The notes beneath the pieces are model-generated. The model worked only from the letters and a program-made list of their open reading frames with translations. It was not told where the DNA came from and did no database searches. A DNA stretch of 64,000 nucleotides from positions 4,774,001 through 4,838,000 of the forward strand of contig NZ_AP022614.1 in NCBI RefSeq assembly GCF_010730575.1, given 5' to 3'. Below are positions 59,174-64,000 of this stretch, one piece after another. Position 1 is the first letter of the stretch. Every line of letters starts with the position of its first letter. The stretch is from Mycobacterium parmense. Its GTDB lineage: Bacteria > Actinomycetota > Actinomycetes > Mycobacteriales > Mycobacteriaceae. Both the position numbers and the translations under genes were made by a program.

Positions 59174-60049
59174 ATGCCCACGGCACCCGAACTCTTCTGG
59201 ACCAACGGGCCCGGCGGGGTCCGCATCGCCGCCGATCGCCTGGGCGATCCGCAGGCGCGCGCCGTGGTGTTCCTGCACGGCGGAGGGCAGACCCGCCGCT
59301 CTTGGGGTAAGGCCGCCGCTGCCGTCGCTCGACGGGGCTGGCAGGCGGTGACGATCGACCTGCGCGGCCACGGGGAATCGGACTGGTCGAGCGACGGCGA
59401 CTACCGCGTCGTCAGCTTCGCCGCCGATGTCCAAGAGGTGCTCACCGGCCTGCCTCCACAACCGGTGCTGGTCGGGGCCTCGCTGGGAGGGTTCACTTCG
59501 ATGCTGCTGGCCGGCGAATTGATGCCGGGCGTCGCCAGCGCCGTCGTCCTGGTAGACATCGTGCCGAACATGGACCAGTCCGGAGCCAATCGCATCCACG
59601 CCTTCATGGCCGACCGGGTGGAGTCCGGGTTCGAATCACTGGACGAGGTTGCCGACGCGATCGCCGAATACAACCCACACCGTCCCCGGCCGACCGATCT
59701 GGAAGGCCTGACCACCAACCTGCGCCGCCGCGGCGACCGCTGGTATTGGCATTGGGATCCGCAGTTCATCAGCGGCACCGCCGCATTTCCGCCCTTCGAG
59801 GTCACCGATGCCGACCGCATGCACGCCGCGGTCGCGGAAATCGTCGGCAACGGCGTGCCGATGCTGCTGATCCGCGGACAGATGAGCGATCTCGTGAGCC
59901 AGGAACGCGCCGACGAGTTCCTCGCACGCTTTCCGCAGGTAGAATTCACCGACGTTCTCGGCGCCGGCCACATGGTGGCCGGCGATCGTAATGACATCTT
60001 CGCGAACGCCGTCTTGGACTTCCTCGACCGGCACGTCGATTCCGCGTGA
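59174..60049 (+). CDS. Alpha/beta-hydrolase
   Basis: 291 residues. Alpha/beta-hydrolase fold: oxyanion loop FLHGGGQTRRSW, nucleophile elbow VGASLGGF (Ser), acid likely Asp in LIRGQMSDLVS and catalytic His in GAGHMVAGDR. The DLRGHGESDW turn is typical of epoxide-hydrolase/haloperoxidase-like members. The nucleophile is Ser rather than Asp, so esterase or C-C hydrolase activity is more likely than epoxide hydrolysis. Substrate unknown. ATG 59174 is 50 bp after the small gene, so the two may be one unit. Confidence 0.83.
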   Translation: MPTAPELFWTNGPGGVRIAADRLGDPQARAVVFLHGGGQTRRSWGKAAAAVARRGWQAVTIDLRGHGESDWSSDGDYRVVSFAADVQEVLTGLPPQPVLVGASLGGFTSMLLAGELMPGVASAVVLVDIVPNMDQSGANRIHAFMADRVESGFESLDEVADAIAEYNPHRPRPTDLEGLTTNLRRRGDRWYWHWDPQFISGTAAFPPFEVTDADRMHAAVAEIVGNGVPMLLIRGQMSDLVSQERADEFLARFPQVEFTDVLGAGHMVAGDRNDIFANAVLDFLDRHVDSA

Positions 60050-60185
60050 CGCGGTCAGCGCAGCCCGGGCAACTGTGTCGATAGCCGATTACGGCGACAC
60101 AAATCGGGCCGAAAGGCCCTAGGTACCAGGCGGCGTCGCGCTTAACGTGGGCTTTCGTCGTCCACACGCGATCGAGGAGCGATGC

Positions 60186-60578
60186 ATGGTTCTGAACACC
60201 GTCCGGGTATTGAACAAACGTGTGCTGAATCCCATGATGCTGCATGTCGCCGGCCAAAAGCATTGGTACGCAGGGGTAATCGAGCACAAAGGCAGACATT
60301 CCGGGAAGACGTACGATACCCCGGTCGTGATTGAACGCACGGGCGACGGCTTCCTCATCGCGCTGCCCTACGGTACACAGGTGGACTGGCTGCGCAACGT
60401 GCTGGCCGCCGGTCGGGCCACCATCCGGGTACACGGGGAAACTTGCCAGGCCGTCGAACCGCGGGTCATCGACGCGACGACGGCGTCGCAGTACCTCTCT
60501 TCCCTGCGCCGCCTCGAATTCGGTGGGCTGCGTATCAAGAACTACCTGCTGCTCAAGCGCAGCCCCGAAACCGCGTGA
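60186..60578 (+). CDS. Deazaflavin (F420)-dependent nitroreductase-family protein
   Basis: 130 residues starting MVLNTVRVLNKRVLNPMML. Split-beta-barrel protein of the Ddn/DUF385 family: HKGRHSGKTYDTPVVIERTG is the F420-contacting signature (GRxSGxxRxTPV), and WLRNVLAAGRATIRVHGE and PRVIDATTASQYLSSLRR are family strands and helix. Family members reduce quinones or hydrolyse/oxidise diverse small molecules with F420. Start ATG 60186 has GAGGAGCG upstream. Not obviously linked to its neighbours; single-gene unit. Confidence 0.84.
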   Translation: MVLNTVRVLNKRVLNPMMLHVAGQKHWYAGVIEHKGRHSGKTYDTPVVIERTGDGFLIALPYGTQVDWLRNVLAAGRATIRVHGETCQAVEPRVIDATTASQYLSSLRRLEFGGLRIKNYLLLKRSPETA

Positions 60579-60782
60579 ACACAGGATCGCGCAATTGCTG
60601 AAACCGTTCTGCCACAACTGCAATCGGTGCCACCGTTCGTCGTTCGCCCACTGACCCGGGTAGATGACACGGGGGTTAACTCGGCGACGATCATGTGTCC
60701 GGTTGTCACGGCCGTGTCAGGTTCGGTTCGACCGCGTTCGACGCTGCTACCATGCTGCCGAGCACAAGCGGAGGAGGACGGC

Positions 60783-61430
60783 GTGACCACATCCTGGTTG
60801 CGAGGGTTGGCGGTGTTCGGCGCCACCGTGACGGCGGCGACGACGTTCGCGAACCCGGCGCTGGCGACGTCGCCTCCGCGCCCGGGGATGCAGGTTGATG
60901 CCCAAAACAGCAGGTGCACAGCGGGTTTCGCGGCCCAGGGCAACGACGGCAGCTACTACCTGTTCACCAGTGGGCACTGTGACGCGCACGACGACTCGGA
61001 ATGGACCTATGGCAACGCCGTTCCGCTGGGGAGAATCACCGCCAGCGAGCACGAAGGCGACACCGTCGACGCCGCGATCATTCACCTGGACCCCAGCGTT
61101 GGCGCGCCGGTGGGTAATGTCGGTGGCAAGTATATTGTCCGAGATGTGTTGAGCCCGATGCAGGTTGAGCGCGGCATGCCGTTCTGTAAGATCGGCGCGG
61201 TCAGCGGTGAAACGTGCGGGGTGGTCCAAGACGTCAAGAACGACGTGGTGCTGGCCAGCGTCTACAGCGCCAACGGCGACAGCGGCAGTCCCGGTTTCGT
61301 GATGAACCCGGACGGCACCGTGAGCGCGGTCGGTTTGTTGATGTCGTCGCCCGACGGGGACGACAACTCTACATATTTCGCGAGCATTCAGCCGCTGCTC
61401 GGCCGGTGGGGCCTGCGCGTGCTGCCCTGA
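60783..61430 (+). CDS. Secreted trypsin-like serine protease
   Basis: 215 residues from GTG 60783. Signal peptide (LRGLAVFGATVTAATTFANPALA, cleavage near residue 28). Chymotrypsin-fold triad: H65 in FTSGHCD, D96 in DTVDAAI and S167 in NGDSGSPGF. Cysteines C45, C66, C135 and C145 could form two disulphides. Similar in size and motif arrangement to the M. tuberculosis Rv1815 protein. Likely works outside the cytoplasm; target unknown. GGAGGACGGC gives the ribosome binding site. A hairpin at 61437-61452 follows the stop. The 204-bp gap before it contains a 10-bp palindrome CACGGCCGTG. Confidence 0.86.
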   Translation: MTTSWLRGLAVFGATVTAATTFANPALATSPPRPGMQVDAQNSRCTAGFAAQGNDGSYYLFTSGHCDAHDDSEWTYGNAVPLGRITASEHEGDTVDAAIIHLDPSVGAPVGNVGGKYIVRDVLSPMQVERGMPFCKIGAVSGETCGVVQDVKNDVVLASVYSANGDSGSPGFVMNPDGTVSAVGLLMSSPDGDDNSTYFASIQPLLGRWGLRVLP

Positions 61431-61436
61431 CGGGCT

Positions 61437-61452
61437 CACCGGGCCCCCGGTG
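61437..61452 (+). terminator. Hairpin after the protease gene
   Basis: CACCGG and CCGGTG, a 6-bp perfect stem with a four-base loop, six bases after the stop. No T-tract, so it is a candidate only. The 147 bases that follow (61453-61599) hold no gene or clear site. Confidence 0.45.
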
Positions 61453-61599
61453 CCACGACAACCGGCCCCCGTAACGCAGAGTTTGCATTCGCTGCGGATA
61501 GGGTAACCGCCGGAGCGGCGTGCACGCGCCCGCCGAAGCCCGTCAGGCCCTGGCGGCCCGGGTGATTACAGCGGCACCGGCGACACGAAGGGGTGTGTA

Positions 61600-62073
61600 G
61601 TGAAGCGTGGTTTCGTGATTGGTGCAGCCGGGGTTGCCGTGGTGGCCGCGGCCTGCGCCGGATGTTCGAGCAACAAGCCCAGCACGGGGGCGTCGGGTTC
61701 GTCGTCTCCCGCGGCGGCGGCCGGGACGCAGGTCATCGTCGACGGCCAGGCCCAGAATGTGAGTGGGGCGGTCACCTGCAACCCGTCCGGCGACAACATC
61801 AACATCGGCGTGGGTGACCCGTCGGCCGGAATCGGGGCGGTCATCAGCAACGCCAATCCGCCCATCGTCCACTCGGTGGGGCTGGGCAGCGTCAACGGCA
61901 TCACGCTTGGTTTCTCCGACGCCGCGCCCAACAACCAGGGCGGAAACGCCGGCGCTGCGGTGAGCGGCAAGTCCTACGCGATCAAGGGCACCGCGACCGG
62001 TGTCGACATGAGCAACCCGCAGCAGCCGCAGCAGGTGACCAAGTCATTCGAGATGGACGTGACCTGCCCGTAG
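61600..62073 (+). CDS. LpqH-like 19-kDa-type lipoprotein
   Basis: 157 residues, close to LpqH (159) of M. tuberculosis. Signal peptide MKRGFVIGAAGVAVVAAACA then G-C22, lipobox CAGC with an unusual Cys at position -3. Mature part opens SSNKPSTGASG as in LpqH and contains QVIVDGQAQNVSGAVTC, HSVGLGSVNGITLGF and TGTATGVDMSNP, the LpqH signature blocks, with two further cysteines (C60, C156) that could pair. The GTG start has CGAAGGGG nine bases upstream. An LpqH homologue or a second paralogue; it is adhesin-like and TLR2-active in M. tuberculosis, not tested here. Confidence 0.87.
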   Translation: MKRGFVIGAAGVAVVAAACAGCSSNKPSTGASGSSSPAAAAGTQVIVDGQAQNVSGAVTCNPSGDNINIGVGDPSAGIGAVISNANPPIVHSVGLGSVNGITLGFSDAAPNNQGGNAGAAVSGKSYAIKGTATGVDMSNPQQPQQVTKSFEMDVTCP

Positions 62074-62107
62074 CGCAGGCGATCGACATCCAAGAGGGGA
62101 CGCAGCT

Positions 62108-63175
62108 ATGTCTATGAAACGTGTCGTCAGCGCGGCGGCGGTCGCGGCCGGTCTCACCATGTCCACCGTGGCGCTCGGCCCCGGGTACGCCTACTCGGCG
62201 CCCCTCGACCCCCCGCCGCCGTGTCCGGGCTGCCACGGCGGTGGCGGTGGAGGCGGTAACCCGGGTGGTCCCGGTGGTGGCAACCCCGGCGGTGCTCCCG
62301 GCGGCCAACAGGGCGGTCCGGGCGGTCAGGCGGGTGGCCAGAGCAACCCGCCGCCGCAGGGCGGCCAGAGCAACCCGCCGCCGCAGGGCGGCCAGAACAA
62401 CCCGCCGCCACAGGGCGGGCAGAACAACCCGCCGCCGCAGGGCGGGCAGAACAACCCGCCGCCACAGGGCGGGCACGGGCAGAATCCGCAGCCGGGCGGT
62501 CAGAACAATCCACCGCAGGGCGGGCAGAACACTCCGCCGCCGCAGGGTGGTCCGTCCAACCAGCCGGGTGGGCATGGGCAGAACCCCCAGCAGCCGGGCA
62601 ATGAGAACAACCCGCCGCAGGGCGGCCAGAACACTCCGTCGCCGCAGGGTGGTCCGTCCAACCAGCCGGGTGTGCATGGGCAGAACCCCCAGCAGCCCGG
62701 TAATCAGAACAACCCGCCGCAGAACGGGCCCAACAACGAGCCCCACGGGAGGCCGGCCAACCTCAACCCGCCGCCCACCCAGCCGCCGCACCCGCCGTAT
62801 ATTCCTCCGCGCGGGACCTACGCGAGCGGCAACGCGCAGATCGGCGGCCCCACGGGCCTGACGGTCGGTTTCAGTGTCGTCGGCCACGGGGCGCCGCCTC
62901 CGCCGCCGCAGCGAGGCTTCGGCTGGAACGACGGCCCGGCGCCCGGTCACCCGCCGCCGCATTGGGAGGGTCCGCCGCCTCCCGGCGGCTGGGACGGCCC
63001 GCCGCCTCCCGGCGGCTGGAACCGGCCGTGGAGTGGGCCCCCGCGCGACGTAGCAGTGGCGCAGGCCGACTTCGGCCCGTTCAACTACGACACCTTCACC
63101 GTGCTGCCCGTGTTCAACTGGCAGTACGGGGGATGGGGTTACTGGTTCTTCGGAGTCTGGGTCCCGCTGTACTGA
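62108..63175 (+). CDS. Secreted proline/glycine/asparagine-rich repeat protein
   Basis: 355 residues. Signal peptide to about residue 30 (AAVAAGLTMSTVALGPGYAYSA). A Gly-rich start (CHGGGGGGGNPGGPGGGNPG), then five consecutive nine-residue units of the type GGQ(S/N)NPPPQ at residues 76-120, then two 34-residue copies at 133-166 and 167-200, then Pro-rich segments. The last 50 residues are a conserved-looking Trp/Tyr-rich end (NWQYGGWGYWFFGVWVPLY). The mature chain is largely disordered; the aromatic end may bind carbohydrate or fold on the cell wall. GAGGGGACGC precedes the ATG; an in-frame ATG at 62114 is possible. No function assigned. Confidence 0.84.
   Translation: MSMKRVVSAAAVAAGLTMSTVALGPGYAYSAPLDPPPPCPGCHGGGGGGGNPGGPGGGNPGGAPGGQQGGPGGQAGGQSNPPPQGGQSNPPPQGGQNNPPPQGGQNNPPPQGGQNNPPPQGGHGQNPQPGGQNNPPQGGQNTPPPQGGPSNQPGGHGQNPQQPGNENNPPQGGQNTPSPQGGPSNQPGVHGQNPQQPGNQNNPPQNGPNNEPHGRPANLNPPPTQPPHPPYIPPRGTYASGNAQIGGPTGLTVGFSVVGHGAPPPPPQRGFGWNDGPAPGHPPPHWEGPPPPGGWDGPPPPGGWNRPWSGPPRDVAVAQADFGPFNYDTFTVLPVFNWQYGGWGYWFFGVWVPLY
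62333..62467 (+). repeat. Five 27-bp in-frame repeats in the Pro-rich gene
   Basis: Five consecutive 27-bp units encoding GGQ(S/N)NPPPQ. The copies differ mostly at third positions and at GGC/GGG, AGC/AAC. Frame-preserving copy-number change is likely in relatives. Confidence 0.85.
62504..62707 (+). repeat. Two 102-bp in-frame repeats in the Pro-rich gene
   Basis: Two 34-residue units (residues 133-166 and 167-200) sharing NNPPQGGQNT, PQGGPSNQPG, HGQNPQQPGN; they differ at a few residues (P/S, G/V, E/Q), so the duplication is recent but not identical. Confidence 0.82.
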
Positions 63176-63193
63176 CATCAGAAGCCGACGTCA

Positions 63194-63234
63194 CAGGGAG
63201 CGCCCGTCAGGATCGACCTGGCAGGCGCTCCCTG
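63194..63234 (+). terminator. Strong hairpin terminator after the Pro-rich gene
   Basis: Perfect 11-bp stem CAGGGAGCGCC / GGCGCTCCCTG with a 19-base loop, 18 bp after the stop at 63175. It is the clearest terminator-like structure in the window, although there is no long T-tract. The remaining stretch to the next gene (63235-63502, 268 bp) shows no gene or other clear element. Confidence 0.75.
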
Positions 63235-63502
63235 TTGCGCTTGCCCGCACGCAATCTGCGAGGGAGCGAGGTTCGACCCGCCGGTGAACCCCGCCGCGCG
63301 GACTGGTCCGACCGGTCAACCGGCGTGGCCAATCCCCTGCCCGGTGCTTTCTCTGGCCGCAGTTTTCTACCCTGGCGCTCACCACACTGATTCGGGTGGT
63401 GCGGCACGCGCCCCCCAAATCTCGGCATTTACAGTTTGTTTCGACTACCGGTGTGGGTCGTCCCTGTTGACGACTTCGCGGCTATCGCGATGGAGCTGGG
63501 CG

Positions 63503-63769
63503 CTAGACGTAGTTCTCATGGACGTAGCACCAGCGCCACGTCTCTCCGGACTCCATGGACTGCACGATCGGGTGATCCGTGGCAAGGAAGTGCGCACTTG
63601 CGTGCTGCATCGGTGACGAATCGCAACAGCCGACGTATCCACAGGTGAGGCACAGCCGCAAATGCACCCACTGCGTGCCGAGCCGCAGGCACTCTTGGCA
63701 GCCCTTATGGGTACGCGGGCTCACGGGGTTGATGGCGACGACATCGGGATCCATGTGCGTCGAGGTCAT
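63503..63769 (-). CDS. UBP-type zinc-finger protein
   Basis: 88 residues: the UBP zinc finger (zf-UBP) fills most of it. Ligand residues visible in HKGCQECLRLGTQWVHLRLC, LTCGYVGCCDSS and HASAHFLATDHPIVQSM; WRWCYVHENYV ends the domain. In eukaryotes this finger binds the ubiquitin C-terminus; in actinobacteria it occurs as small stand-alone proteins of unknown role, sometimes next to redox or antiporter genes. The ATG at 63769 overlaps the stop of the gene upstream (ATGA), so translation is coupled. AAGGAGGCGTGTCA supplies a ribosome binding site. Confidence 0.83.
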   Translation of the reverse strand: MTSTHMDPDVVAINPVSPRTHKGCQECLRLGTQWVHLRLCLTCGYVGCCDSSPMQHASAHFLATDHPIVQSMESGETWRWCYVHENYV

Positions 63770-64000
63770 TGACACGCCTCCTTGTGGGTGTGTTCTACCG
63801 TTTGCGTTTCCAAACCATTTTCGTTGCGCCACAACGGAATCGCCTCCTCGGACACTGCACCGAAGCGGGGTCCGCCGAATCGCCGAGCCACCCGGTGCCG
63901 AGCTCCGGAATCCACTTTGCCAGCGTCGCGTCGACAGAGCGTGCGCCCGGCGGGTTGAAATCGTTGCCCCAAATTCGTTGCAACAGCACAACCTTTTGGA
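63766..64000 (-). CDS. Partial upstream gene, possibly frameshifted, truncated by the window edge
   Basis: Coding-like sequence upstream of the UBP gene, on the same strand. The frame ending in VEHTHKEACQ stops at 63766-63768 and overlaps the UBP start, and its text from about RFGAVSEEAIPLWRNENGLE looks natural. Further upstream the natural-looking text (RIWGNDFNPPGARSVD, LAKWIPELGTGWLGDSADP) is in another frame, so a frameshift near 63880 (real or a sequence error) may have broken one gene. I cannot name the family from this fragment. No start is visible. Confidence 0.4.
   Translation of the reverse strand, partial: PKGCAVATNLGQRFQPAGRTLCRRDAGKVDSGARHRVARRFGGPRFGAVSEEAIPLWRNENGLETQTVEHTHKEACQ

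Noticed and set aside
1-64000. tRNA, rRNA or riboswitch genes
   Set aside because: No cloverleaf-like or rRNA-like sequence and no known riboswitch core was recognised by reading; a covariance-model search would be needed to exclude small RNAs.
1-64000. Insertion sequences or prophage genes
   Set aside because: No transposase, integrase or phage structural protein was recognised in any plausible frame.

Overview
The window is high-GC actinobacterial DNA from a Mycobacterium, most likely a slow-growing non-tuberculous species. The evidence is a PPE protein, a complete yrbE/mce4 import operon, an LpqH-type 19-kDa lipoprotein, many GTG/TTG starts, and gene order matching the cholesterol regulon of M. 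tuberculosis (roughly Rv3543c down to Rv3484). No species call is possible from sequence alone.

Layout. 1-9951 holds the last steps of side-chain removal (fadE29 end, chsH2, chsH1, ltp2), chsH3, kstD, and the ring-degradation genes hsaE-hsaG-hsaF. 10065-11619 is a PPE gene followed by a haemophore-like secreted protein. 11708-17076 holds a three-gene module (DUF1214, SDR, sulfotransferase-like), a Cys/His-rich protein coupled to kshA, and a gamma-carbonic-anhydrase-like protein. 17156-18860 is a convergent SDR / DJ-1 pair that looks like an insertion. 18957-29987 holds ltp3, ltp4, a double-DUF35 protein, an F420-type oxidoreductase, an acetoacetate-decarboxylase-like protein, cyp142, echA19, fadD19 and a fructosamine-kinase-like gene. 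30005-38326 holds an amidohydrolase, a ThDP enzyme, a cytosolic SxxK serine hydrolase, fadD17, fadE27, fadE26, fdxD and hsd4A. 38563-49038 is the mce4 operon. 49052-64000 is mostly non-steroid: an exported protein, otsA with a 54-residue leader gene, a FetAB-like ABC transporter, a hydratase and two SDR genes, a CpsA-like LCP protein, a TDT-family transporter, hydrolases, a secreted serine protease, the LpqH-like lipoprotein, a repeat-rich secreted protein and a UBP zinc-finger protein.

How it works together. Mce4 imports cholesterol. FadD19/FadD17, CYP142, FadE26-FadE27, EchA19, Hsd4A, ChsH3, FadE28-FadE29, ChsH1-ChsH2 and Ltp2 activate and shorten the side chain. KstD and KshA open the ring system, and HsaE/F/G finish the ring-A fragment to pyruvate and propionyl-CoA. 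Nine sites match or nearly match the KstR operator TnnAACnnGTTnnA; eight lie in the steroid cluster and one lies 16 kb away before two SDR genes.

The most unusual feature is a pair of paralogous DUF559/AbiEi-like genes (3611-4456 and 25714-26589). Each is bracketed by its own family of palindromic repeats, with the downstream copy overlapping the stop codon. A gene-free copy of the first repeat family lies at 34609-34660. This resembles a nuclease-plus-palindrome cassette and is the best candidate for an undescribed system.
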